From CAZVRZ01 sp964629965 (lineage in GTDB: Bacteria; Chloroflexota; Anaerolineae; Anaerolineales; UBA4823): a stretch of 17,341 bases of DNA. Positions 1 to 7,584 of the stretch are shown here, piece after piece. Each line of letters begins with the position of its first letter. The first letter of the stretch is position 1. The DNA is taken from NCBI GenBank assembly GCA_964629965.1, contig CAZVRZ010000117.1:1-17341 (forward strand), written 5' to 3'. The notes under the pieces are model-generated. The model worked only from the letters and a program-made list of their open reading frames with translations, was not told the DNA's origin and searched no databases. The translations under genes were made by a program, and so were the position numbers.

Positions 1-1217
1 GGCATATGGAAAAAATCGCTCGCCAGTTAAATATGGATCCATTGGAGTTTCGTTTAAAGAATGCCTTACGTGCAGGCGAATTACACCCGTTCAGCACTGC
101 CTGGAGCGAGGGGCGTGAGCCAAAACCTGAGACGATCCAAACTTGTGGTTTGGAAGAGTGTGTACGTCGGGGTAAAGAAGTTTTGGACTGGGATCAAAAA
201 AATACCGCCGAATGGCACCAGGTGAAAAACCCTGATGGTAGCCTGATCCCACATTTACGGCGCGGCATTGGTGTGGCATTGGTGATGCAAGGAACGGCTA
301 TCCCTTATTTGGATATGGGAGCAGCCATTATCAAAATGAATGATGATGGTTCCTTCAATCTCCTAATCGGTGCTACCGATTTGGGTACCGGTTCAGATAC
401 AGTACTGGCTCAAATGGCAGCGGAAATTTTGGGTGTACCCATAGATGATATTATTACTTATTCGTCGGATACAGACTTTACCCCCTTTGATAAAGGGGCT
501 TATGCTTCAAGTACTACATATATCTCAGGCACTGCCGTAGTGAAAGCTGCCCAGCAAGTGGCTGAGCGAATTCGCCAGAGAGCAGCTCTTATGCTGCAGC
601 CAGGTGGATTTCCCGAAATAAAGCCTGATGATATTATACTTTCTGACCGGCAGGCCAAGGCATCGAACGGGCGTGCGGTTAGTCTTGCCGATGTAGCGCT
701 TGAAACTTTGCATCATACTGATCAAGAGCAGATCATGGCTGTTGGGTCCTATATGTCCCCCGTAGCTCCGCCGCCTTTTGCTGCGCAGTTTGCTGAAGTC
801 TTGGTTGATGTGGAAACTGGGCAAGTAACAGTGGAAAAGCTTGTTATGGCTGTAGACTCGGGTGTTATTGTTAATCCAGCCACAGCCTCTGGACAGATCG
901 AAGGAGGAATGACGCAGGCATTAGGATATGCAATTTGTGAAGAAATGCGGTATGATGAGCACGGAGTTGCTCGCGAACACGATTTCGGAAAATATCATAT
1001 TTTCCAATCGCATGAAATGCCCATACTTAGCACAATCTTTGTGGAAACGTTTGAACCTTCACATCCTTTTGGGGTGAAGGCGGTTGCGGAGATTCCAATG
1101 GATGGTGTTGCTCCTGCCGTAGCGAACGCGGTTTTGGATGCTTGTGGCGTCGCAATCTATCACAATCCGGTAACGCCCGAGAAAGTGTGGCGTGGGTTGC
1201 ACAGTAACGAGTTGTAG
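1..1217 (+). CDS. Molybdenum hydroxylase large (molybdopterin-binding) subunit, C-terminal part, xanthine dehydrogenase family
   Basis: The reading frame is already open at the left edge (His codon at 3-5, then Met at 6), and HMEKIARQLNMDPLEFRLKN is an internal family motif, so the gene begins outside the window; about 404 C-terminal residues remain, roughly half of the usual 750-800. Counting from the Met at 6, the glycine-rich cofactor motif GATDLGTGSDTVLAQMAAE lies near residues 120-140. The second Moco domain has SSTTYISGTAV and, near the end, GVKAVAEIP, whose Glu362 sits where the catalytic glutamate of xanthine oxidase-type enzymes is found. Such subunits hydroxylate purines or other N-heterocycles and aldehydes using a Mo-pyranopterin, passing electrons through [2Fe-2S] clusters to FAD. 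Substrate-specificity residues lie outside the window or cannot be judged, so xanthine is only one candidate. Its partner is the FAD/Fe-S fusion at 5657-7081. Confidence 0.9.
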   Translation, partial: HMEKIARQLNMDPLEFRLKNALRAGELHPFSTAWSEGREPKPETIQTCGLEECVRRGKEVLDWDQKNTAEWHQVKNPDGSLIPHLRRGIGVALVMQGTAIPYLDMGAAIIKMNDDGSFNLLIGATDLGTGSDTVLAQMAAEILGVPIDDIITYSSDTDFTPFDKGAYASSTTYISGTAVVKAAQQVAERIRQRAALMLQPGGFPEIKPDDIILSDRQAKASNGRAVSLADVALETLHHTDQEQIMAVGSYMSPVAPPPFAAQFAEVLVDVETGQVTVEKLVMAVDSGVIVNPATASGQIEGGMTQALGYAICEEMRYDEHGVAREHDFGKYHIFQSHEMPILSTIFVETFEPSHPFGVKAVAEIPMDGVAPAVANAVLDACGVAIYHNPVTPEKVWRGLHSNEL

Positions 1218-1238
1218 GAAGAAGAAAAGCAGATCTTT

Positions 1239-3317
1239 ATGAGCCTTTCATCCGCTTCTGTCCAATATCCAGAAGAACGCCGCCTGGCAACGGTGTTATT
1301 TGCTGACGTTCATGGTTTTACCACCCTGGCGGAACGATTAGATTATGAGACTATCAGTGATTTTATTAAAGGCGTTTGGTTGAAGTTGGATACAATCATT
1401 GATGCTCATGGAGGTTACATTGATAAGCATATCGGCGATGCTGTGATGGCTGTTTGGGGAGCGCCTTTTACAGGAGAAAATGATGCCGAGCAGGCTGTGG
1501 CAGCGGCTCTCGCGTTGCAAAAGGCATTGGATGTCTATATAGAATCTTCTGAATTACCGGCAGCTCAAGAATTGCAAATTCGGGTTGGGATAAATTCAGG
1601 TCCTGTATTGGCCGGGTACGTAGGATTGCGCCGGGAATACACGGTGATGGGAGATACGGTAAATGTTGCTAATCGCCTGGAAAATAGTGCAGACCCAGGA
1701 ACAGTAGTAATTAGCGAGAGTACTTATCGTCTGATTCGAGGAGCTTTTCAGGTTCGTCGAATTCCCGAGCCGCTTCATCTTCGTGGAAAAACCGAGCCAA
1801 TCCAGGCTTACCTGGTAGAGGGGACTGCTCCTCAGCCTGGCCGAATGCGTTATCGCGGGGCAGACAGCCTGGAAACCCACATGGTTGGGCGAGAGGCCGA
1901 ACTGAACCGTTTACTGGTGTTGTACGATCAGGCTATGCACGCAAGCACGCCTCAATTGGTATTGGTTTCGGGGGATGTCGGAATAGGTAAGTCTCGTTTA
2001 TTGATGGAATTCTCGAATCAATTGGAGGTTAGCGAGCAGGTAGTAACCCTGATCGCTTCGCGCGCTTTGGCTCAGATCTCCCAAGTGCCTTACTACCTAT
2101 GGAAATCCATATGGCAATTGTATTTTAGCCTTCAGGAATCCGATCCGCTCGAGGTTTCTCGGGATAAATTCTTACAAGCAGTTCAACGAGTGTGGGGTAA
2201 TCAGCTTGGACCCGCATCCGGTGTTGAGGCGGCGCATCTAATTGGAAGTTTGATTGGCATCTCGTGGCCCGATAGCCCTTTTCTGGCGCGGTTTGATGGC
2301 AACCCAGATGGGCGTGTTCGGCACGCCTATGCTCTTACCCGTGAGCTTTTGCGTCGGATGAGTTCAAATCGCCCAACTGCATTATTATTTGACGATTTGC
2401 AATGGGCTGATGGCGGTAGCCTGGATTTGTTGAATTACATACTAACTCCTACTGAACAAGCATTACCTCTGCTGGTAGTGGCGAGCTCGCGCCCCGAATT
2501 TATACGTCACAATCCCCGATGGGCTAACCGGGGCTCGGTTATCGAGCTTGGATCATTGTCGGTCAACGCGGACATTGTTGCCGCTGCTTATCCTGATGTC
2601 CGTGATGTATCCCACGAGGTCTTGACAGAATTGGCTAAGCAAACAGATGGAAATCCATATTTCCTGGAGGAAATGATTAAGTATCTGCTAACATCTGGGA
2701 TGTTACATGAAGAATTAACTGAGCAACAGATCTTGGGACGTTTGCGAACGCAGCCACCGGAGTCATTGCGGATCATGCTACAAGCACGTTTGGATAAACT
2801 ATCTCCAGAAGCGAGAAGTGTAGCTTTGTTGGCCTCTGTGGTAGGACGAGTTTTTTGGGTAGGAGCTGTTCGCGCGGAGGTTCGTGTGGCAGACGATATG
2901 GGAACCGGTTTGTTAAAATCTTACCCATTAGGGGTTGTCGATCGAGTAATCCAGGATTCTTTGCGTCAATTAATTCGTGCAGAACTGGCATTTCCGAAGG
3001 CAAATACTTCTTTTTCAATGGAGCAAGAGTATATTTTTAAGCATATGCTGTTGCGCGATGTAGCCTATAGTTTGCTGCCTCATAAAAACCGTCCTCGTTA
3101 TCACTTGGCTGTAGCCCAATGGATGTCTGATCATGACACTCCTGAGTTTAAGGTAATGGCTGCTAATCATTATGAGTTGGGCGGTATGTTGATGGATGCT
3201 GCTCGTTATTATGAAGCGGCTGCTGAGTTGGCATTATTGAGTGGAGCGCCTCATCAAGCCGAAGAAATGTTATTTCATGCTCGCCAACTTCGCTCCAAAA
3301 TAAAGAAACCCTTATGA
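1239..3317 (+). CDS. Class IIIb adenylate/guanylate cyclase fused to AAA-type ATPase
   Basis: This 692-residue soluble protein has an N-terminal class III cyclase domain (about 15-195) and a STAND/AAA-like ATPase domain (about 215-500). Catalytic residues look intact: metal-binding Asp23 (LFADVHGFT) and Asp67, purine-specifying Lys63 (DKHIGDAVMA), Thr135 (YTVMGDTVN), transition-state Asn142 and Arg146. Thr instead of Asp at position 135 is the class IIIb signature; the Lys/Thr pair favours cAMP formation. Walker A is GDVGIGKS (245-252) and Walker B is LLFDDLQWAD near 385. The C-terminus has only a short helical stretch with one TPR-like pair, whereas many relatives have long TPR arrays, so this is a compact version. 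There is a 21-nt gap after the hydroxylase subunit, with only a distant, weak ribosome site (AGGAAG near 1216). The stop overlaps the next start (ATGA at 3314). The regulatory target is unknown. Confidence 0.9.
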   Translation: MSLSSASVQYPEERRLATVLFADVHGFTTLAERLDYETISDFIKGVWLKLDTIIDAHGGYIDKHIGDAVMAVWGAPFTGENDAEQAVAAALALQKALDVYIESSELPAAQELQIRVGINSGPVLAGYVGLRREYTVMGDTVNVANRLENSADPGTVVISESTYRLIRGAFQVRRIPEPLHLRGKTEPIQAYLVEGTAPQPGRMRYRGADSLETHMVGREAELNRLLVLYDQAMHASTPQLVLVSGDVGIGKSRLLMEFSNQLEVSEQVVTLIASRALAQISQVPYYLWKSIWQLYFSLQESDPLEVSRDKFLQAVQRVWGNQLGPASGVEAAHLIGSLIGISWPDSPFLARFDGNPDGRVRHAYALTRELLRRMSSNRPTALLFDDLQWADGGSLDLLNYILTPTEQALPLLVVASSRPEFIRHNPRWANRGSVIELGSLSVNADIVAAAYPDVRDVSHEVLTELAKQTDGNPYFLEEMIKYLLTSGMLHEELTEQQILGRLRTQPPESLRIMLQARLDKLSPEARSVALLASVVGRVFWVGAVRAEVRVADDMGTGLLKSYPLGVVDRVIQDSLRQLIRAELAFPKANTSFSMEQEYIFKHMLLRDVAYSLLPHKNRPRYHLAVAQWMSDHDTPEFKVMAANHYELGGMLMDAARYYEAAAELALLSGAPHQAEEMLFHARQLRSKIKKPL

Positions 3318-4108
3318 TTTCTGTATATCAGGCATTAAGCGAAGCAGAGATCCAGAATAAAGCGGTTGCCTTGTGTATTATTATCCGCAGTCAGGGTTCA
3401 ACACCTCGTCACACTACCAGCAAAATGTTGGTTTACCCTGATGCAAGCATTGTGGGAACGGTGGGTGGCGGTGAAGTCGAAACACGGGTTGTTAATGAAG
3501 CCGTGCAAGCAATCCGAGATGGCAAGCCACGTTTACTGAATTATCAGATGGTTAATCCTGAACAGGGCGATCCAGGTATATGTGGCGGGCAGGTGGAGGT
3601 TTTTGTGGATCCAATTCAACCCAAGCCAATTCTATTGGTCATTGGAACGGGTCACGTCGGGAAGGCAGTGATCCATCTTGGGCGCTGGCTTGGTTTTTAT
3701 GTGGTTGCCAGCGATGATAGGATGGGATTCTGCGAGCCCCAGGTATTGCCAGATGTTCATGCCTGCTACACTTGTCCAATAGAAGAAATTCCCCAGTATG
3801 TTGAAATCACCCCGTGGACGTATATTGTTTTAACTACCCGGGGCTCGGACGTTGATGTTGATGGCCTACCTGCTTTATTGAACACACCCGCAGCTTATAT
3901 CGGTGTAATTGGATCACTCAGGCGGTGGAAATCGGCTTGCCGGGACCTGTTAGCGAAGGGTATTTCTAAAGAGCTTTTAAATCGTGTCCACTCTCCGATA
4001 GGATTAGAATTAAATGCCGAAACTCCCGAAGAGATCGCAGTGAGTATCCTTGCTGAAATTATTATGGTGCGTTATGGCGGGGATGGTATGTCAATGGGAA
4101 AGAAATGA
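3314..4108 (+). CDS. XdhC/CoxI family molybdenum hydroxylase maturation factor
   Basis: A 264-residue soluble protein with the two-domain architecture of the XdhC/CoxI family. The N-terminal domain has GSTPR (28-32), KMLVYPD, GTVGGGEVE (48-56) and GICGGQVEVFVDP (88-100), which includes the conserved Cys90. The C-terminal Rossmann domain starts with LLVIGTGHVGKAV (GTGHVG at 111-116) and ends with the typical SPIGLELNAETPEEIAVSILAEI block. Characterised relatives (Rhodobacter XdhC) bind molybdenum cofactor, promote its sulfuration and deliver it to the hydroxylase, so this protein most likely serves the large subunit at 1-1217. Start and stop are both shared with neighbours by ATGA overlaps (3314-3317 and 4105-4108), implying coupled translation with the cyclase upstream and the glycosyltransferase downstream. 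The name follows the maturation factor, not the Fe-S subunit that also carries the name XdhC in E. coli. Confidence 0.9.
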   Translation: MISVYQALSEAEIQNKAVALCIIIRSQGSTPRHTTSKMLVYPDASIVGTVGGGEVETRVVNEAVQAIRDGKPRLLNYQMVNPEQGDPGICGGQVEVFVDPIQPKPILLVIGTGHVGKAVIHLGRWLGFYVVASDDRMGFCEPQVLPDVHACYTCPIEEIPQYVEITPWTYIVLTTRGSDVDVDGLPALLNTPAAYIGVIGSLRRWKSACRDLLAKGISKELLNRVHSPIGLELNAETPEEIAVSILAEIIMVRYGGDGMSMGKK

Positions 4109-5625
4109 GAAAGATATTTATCATTACCTTATTGTTGGGGGTAATAATATTTAATCTTAGTTTGGCAGTTCGCACAACGCTTGGCAGGGATGAACACCAA
4201 TTTGTCGCAGGTGCTTATTTAATTGCGAAAGAAGGGTTATCACCATATAGTGATTTCCCACACATTCATCTCCCATACTTGATTTTGATCGAGGCATTGT
4301 TATTTCAGTTAACAACCCATTATTTGTTGGCGGCAAGGTTTTTTTCAGCGTTGTGTGGTGCTGGCGTAGTGTTGGTGGTTTTTTTCTTGTGCCGAGGATT
4401 TTTCTCTGGTCTCTCATCGAAATGGCAATATAGCATAGCTTTCGGGGGTGTATTGTTATTGATCGGTAATCCGCTCTATGTTTTTACAGTCGGGTTAGCC
4501 TGGAACCATAGTCTGGCTAGTTTCCTGGCATTGTTAAGTTTTGCTGTGTATTTGTGGGCTGCCAAATATCAGAAGGTAATAGGCTGGATATTTTTAAGTG
4601 GGTTGATTTTAGGTATGTCAATTGGCACGCGTAGCAGCTATATAACCCTGTTGCCAGCCCTAATGGCTGGATTCTTTATATACCCCGGTACAAGAGCTTG
4701 GAAAAAGACCCGTCGCCTTATCCTTGCACTTGGTTTAGGTGTTGTATTGGCTCTGCTGCCTGCTCTCTATTATTATTTTGCGGCGCCGAAAGAATTTGTT
4801 TTTGGAAACCTTGAATATCATGCGTTAAATACTACCTTTCGGCTTGCTACGAATTATGATGCTCCCATTACCCTGGTCGAGCGAATAACCTATTACTGGG
4901 AAAGTGTGATTGCTCAGCCGGGTAATTTTGCTTTACTCATGGGGTTGATGTTCTTTGGCTTGTCAGCAGCTTTCTTGAAATTTTGGAATTTAAGAGAGCC
5001 TTATTTTGAAATCGTGATGCTGTTGGGAGCCATCCCATGTGTCTTGGCTGGCTCATTTTTGCCATCTCCATCATGGTATCAATATTTCTATGCACCCGTT
5101 CCCTTTGTTGTGTTAGCACTGACCTATGGCTTATCTCTGCTGATTCGTGATAGCAATTCTCAACTTTCGAAGTGGCTAATGTTACTATTTGTGCAGCTTG
5201 TGCTGCTGGTTTCTTTTTACAGATTTAGTGATTATCGTCGAGTTACATTTTTGCTTCACCCTGAAACATGGCGTCCAATTATTATGCATGAGCTAGGCGA
5301 GAAAGTCCGGGATGTGGTTAATGATGGTAAGATCTTGACAATAACCCCGATCATTCCTATCGAGGCGGGATTGGATATTTATCCAGAAATGAATGCGTTG
5401 GGGATCTTTCGCGTGTCTCCACTGTTATCGCCTATCGAACGAAAAGAATTAGGGATCATGGCCGGCTCGGATCTTGAAGAACGATTGTCTTCCGATCCAC
5501 CGGCGGGTATTCTGGTTGGCCTAGAACCATATTGGGAGCAGCCTCTCCTGGAATTTGCCCAAAAACACGGCTACAGTCAAGTTGTAATTACAAACGATGT
5601 AAGCCTGTGGATTCCAGCTCCTTAA
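4105..5625 (+). CDS. GT-C fold membrane glycosyltransferase-like protein (PMT/ArnT type)
   Basis: A 506-residue integral membrane protein with roughly ten to eleven hydrophobic helices. The first helix (about 3-22) is followed directly by an extracytoplasmic loop with GRDEHQFVAGA (Asp29-Glu30), the acidic motif that supplies the catalytic base in GT-C glycosyltransferases using polyprenyl-phosphate sugars. A second conserved-looking stretch, PHIHLPY, follows in the same loop. After the last helix (about residue 375) comes a soluble C-terminal domain of about 130 residues. Relatives move a lipid-linked sugar onto proteins or lipids at the outer face of the membrane; acceptor and sugar cannot be read from the sequence. 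The ATG overlaps the XdhC stop (ATGA). Its position inside a molybdenum hydroxylase locus has no obvious functional reason and may be operon drift. Confidence 0.8.
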   Translation: MRKIFIITLLLGVIIFNLSLAVRTTLGRDEHQFVAGAYLIAKEGLSPYSDFPHIHLPYLILIEALLFQLTTHYLLAARFFSALCGAGVVLVVFFLCRGFFSGLSSKWQYSIAFGGVLLLIGNPLYVFTVGLAWNHSLASFLALLSFAVYLWAAKYQKVIGWIFLSGLILGMSIGTRSSYITLLPALMAGFFIYPGTRAWKKTRRLILALGLGVVLALLPALYYYFAAPKEFVFGNLEYHALNTTFRLATNYDAPITLVERITYYWESVIAQPGNFALLMGLMFFGLSAAFLKFWNLREPYFEIVMLLGAIPCVLAGSFLPSPSWYQYFYAPVPFVVLALTYGLSLLIRDSNSQLSKWLMLLFVQLVLLVSFYRFSDYRRVTFLLHPETWRPIIMHELGEKVRDVVNDGKILTITPIIPIEAGLDIYPEMNALGIFRVSPLLSPIERKELGIMAGSDLEERLSSDPPAGILVGLEPYWEQPLLEFAQKHGYSQVVITNDVSLWIPAP

Positions 5626-5656
5626 GAATGGTTTGTGTGAACAGGAGGATCTGATT

Positions 5657-7081
5657 ATGTGGAATGAATATCATTGTGTAACATCGATCGATGAAACCCT
5701 GGCAATTTTGGCCGCGCAAGGCTCTCGGGCTCGAATCGTGGCAGGGGCGACAGATTTAATGCTGGAGTTGGAACGAGGTGCTCGTAAGGATATACATGCC
5801 TTAATCGATATTACCCGCATAATGGAACTAGACGAGATTCGTTTGGATGAAGACGAGACGGTCCATCTTGGTCCGATGGTAACCCATAATCATTGTGTTG
5901 CGTCGAAACTCCTTTTTGAACGTGCTTTTCCTTTGGCGCGGGCGGCCTGGGAAATTGGAGCGCCACAGATTCGCAACCGAGGCACCGTTGCAGGCAATTT
6001 GATCACGGCTTCGCCAGCGAATGATACGATCCCACCTCTGATGGCGTTGGGTGCAAAGGTTGTATTACGCTCTAAAAATGGTGAACGTATCGTAGCTCTG
6101 GATGATTTCTACGCCGGGGTTCGCCGCACAAGGATGCAACCAGATGAGATGTTAGTAGATATTAATTTCCCGGCGATGCGACCTTATGAACGAGGTACTT
6201 TCATCAAAATTGGATTACGGCGAGCTCAGGCAATTTCCAGTGTGAACGCAGCTGTTATTTTGGGTATTCAGGCCGGTAAGATAACGCGGGCCAGCATCAC
6301 ACTTGGATCGGTTGCTCCAACAATTGTTCATGCTCTCGAAGCAGAAAATTATCTCTTGGGAAAGGCGCCGGGGGTGGGTGTGATTGAGAGCGCTGCCGAA
6401 CTGGCGCAGCAATCCGTTCACCCGATTGACGATTTGCGAGGCACAGCAAAATATCGATTTGAGATGGTGCGTTTGGCAGTATTGCGATGCCTGCGCATCT
6501 TGATAGAAGGTGACGAAAAGCGAGAGTATCCCTCGAAGCCAGTTCTCTTGCAAAACAAATCTTGCTTATCGCGAAGCTACGTGCTCGATCGTTCTGCGTT
6601 TTTTGGTCGAGAGAGTGATAACCCGATCGTGATGCAGATCAACGGAATAGAATATGCATTCAACAAGGGTTATCAGAACAGTTTACTACGGTTGATAAGA
6701 GATGAAGCCGGTTTGGCCGGCACGAAAGAAGGCTGCGCCGAGGGTGAGTGCGGCGCTTGTACGGTGTATTTAGATGGAATGGCAGTCATGAGCTGCCTGG
6801 TACCTGCACCTCGCGCTCATCACGCTAGGATCGTGACCATTGAGGGATTATCGCAGGGAGAAAAGCTTCATCCTGTCCAGCAAGCCTTTATCGATGCCGG
6901 CGCGGTTCAGTGTGGGTATTGTACTCCTGGTCTGGTTATGTCAGGAGCCATTTTGTTGGAAGAATTTCCCACTCCCAGTCAAGATCAAATAGAACAGGCA
7001 ATCACCGGGAACTTGTGCCGTTGCACAGGTTACTATAAAATAATAGCAGCTATAGAACAAGCTGCCCAAGCATCTTCTTAG
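5657..7081 (+). CDS. Fused FAD-binding and [2Fe-2S] subunit of molybdenum hydroxylase
   Basis: 474 residues from the ATG at 5657, chosen because a perfect AGGAGG (5643-5648) precedes it by 8 nt; the frame is open further upstream only from weak TTG codons. Residues 1 to about 290 are the FAD subunit: IVAGATDLMLE and GAPQIRNRGTVAGNLITASPANDT are the two flavin-binding loops of the XdhB/CoxM family, followed by the CoxM-type C-terminal domain. After a linker of about 30 residues, the region from about 322 is a XdhC(E. coli)/CoxS-type iron-sulfur subunit with all eight cluster cysteines: Cys360, 365, 368, 380 (plant-ferredoxin-like cluster) and Cys419, 422, 454, 456 (four-helix domain). It would carry electrons from the Mo site at the large subunit to FAD and NAD+ or another acceptor. 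The order FAD then Fe-S is the reverse of animal and Rhodobacter enzymes. Confidence 0.93.
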   Translation: MWNEYHCVTSIDETLAILAAQGSRARIVAGATDLMLELERGARKDIHALIDITRIMELDEIRLDEDETVHLGPMVTHNHCVASKLLFERAFPLARAAWEIGAPQIRNRGTVAGNLITASPANDTIPPLMALGAKVVLRSKNGERIVALDDFYAGVRRTRMQPDEMLVDINFPAMRPYERGTFIKIGLRRAQAISSVNAAVILGIQAGKITRASITLGSVAPTIVHALEAENYLLGKAPGVGVIESAAELAQQSVHPIDDLRGTAKYRFEMVRLAVLRCLRILIEGDEKREYPSKPVLLQNKSCLSRSYVLDRSAFFGRESDNPIVMQINGIEYAFNKGYQNSLLRLIRDEAGLAGTKEGCAEGECGACTVYLDGMAVMSCLVPAPRAHHARIVTIEGLSQGEKLHPVQQAFIDAGAVQCGYCTPGLVMSGAILLEEFPTPSQDQIEQAITGNLCRCTGYYKIIAAIEQAAQASS

Positions 7082-7114
7082 GTGTTACGATAGATTTTGG
7101 GATGGAGGATCGAC

Positions 7115-7552
7115 GTGAGTAAATATACCAAAATAAAAAAGGCTGAAAAAGAACGCTTATGGAATATTCATCCCATATGGCGAGGAATTGGCTTTATATG
7201 GTTACTATCGCTTCCTGTTATGGCTTGTGTAGGAACCCTGGTACTGCTTCGCCAGACGCCCCTACCGTCTATACTAAGAGAATATTTTCCCGAATCCTTT
7301 TATAATCGCATTCGCTTGCCAATTTTAGATTGGCCTTTTTTAACGTTTCCAATCGATCTGAATATGCTGATTCGTTGGATACCGGGCTATCCATTTACCA
7401 TAGCAGAGTTATTCTTTTTCCTGGCGATCTTATTCTTGGGCTTCGGAATCATGTCCATTATCTATAGCTTTTTGTATCGCATGGTTGCGCCAGTACGAAG
7501 CCCCTTAGATGCGCCTGAGGTGGAGTCTCGACGACGACCACGCCGCCGATAG
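7115..7552 (+). CDS. Unrecognised small two-helix membrane protein
   Basis: About 145 residues from the GTG at 7115, which a GGAGG at 7104-7108 precedes by 6 nt; this is a better start than the in-frame TTG at 7097. A basic N-terminus (SKYTKIKKAEKER) leads to one hydrophobic helix (about 25-45), a loop of about 50 residues rich in Pro and Trp (RLPILDWPFLTFPIDLN), a second long hydrophobic stretch (FTIAELFFFLAILFLGFGIM and beyond), and an Arg-rich tail ending RRRPRRR. The positive ends suggest both termini are cytoplasmic. I recognise no family. It lies 33 nt after the FAD/Fe-S gene and is probably the last gene of this transcription unit, converging on rsmF; I see no strong terminator in the 32-nt gap. 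Confidence 0.7.
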   Translation: MSKYTKIKKAEKERLWNIHPIWRGIGFIWLLSLPVMACVGTLVLLRQTPLPSILREYFPESFYNRIRLPILDWPFLTFPIDLNMLIRWIPGYPFTIAELFFFLAILFLGFGIMSIIYSFLYRMVAPVRSPLDAPEVESRRRPRRR

Positions 7553-7584
7553 AAAATCCGCCAGAATTGTTACCTGTCCAACGC

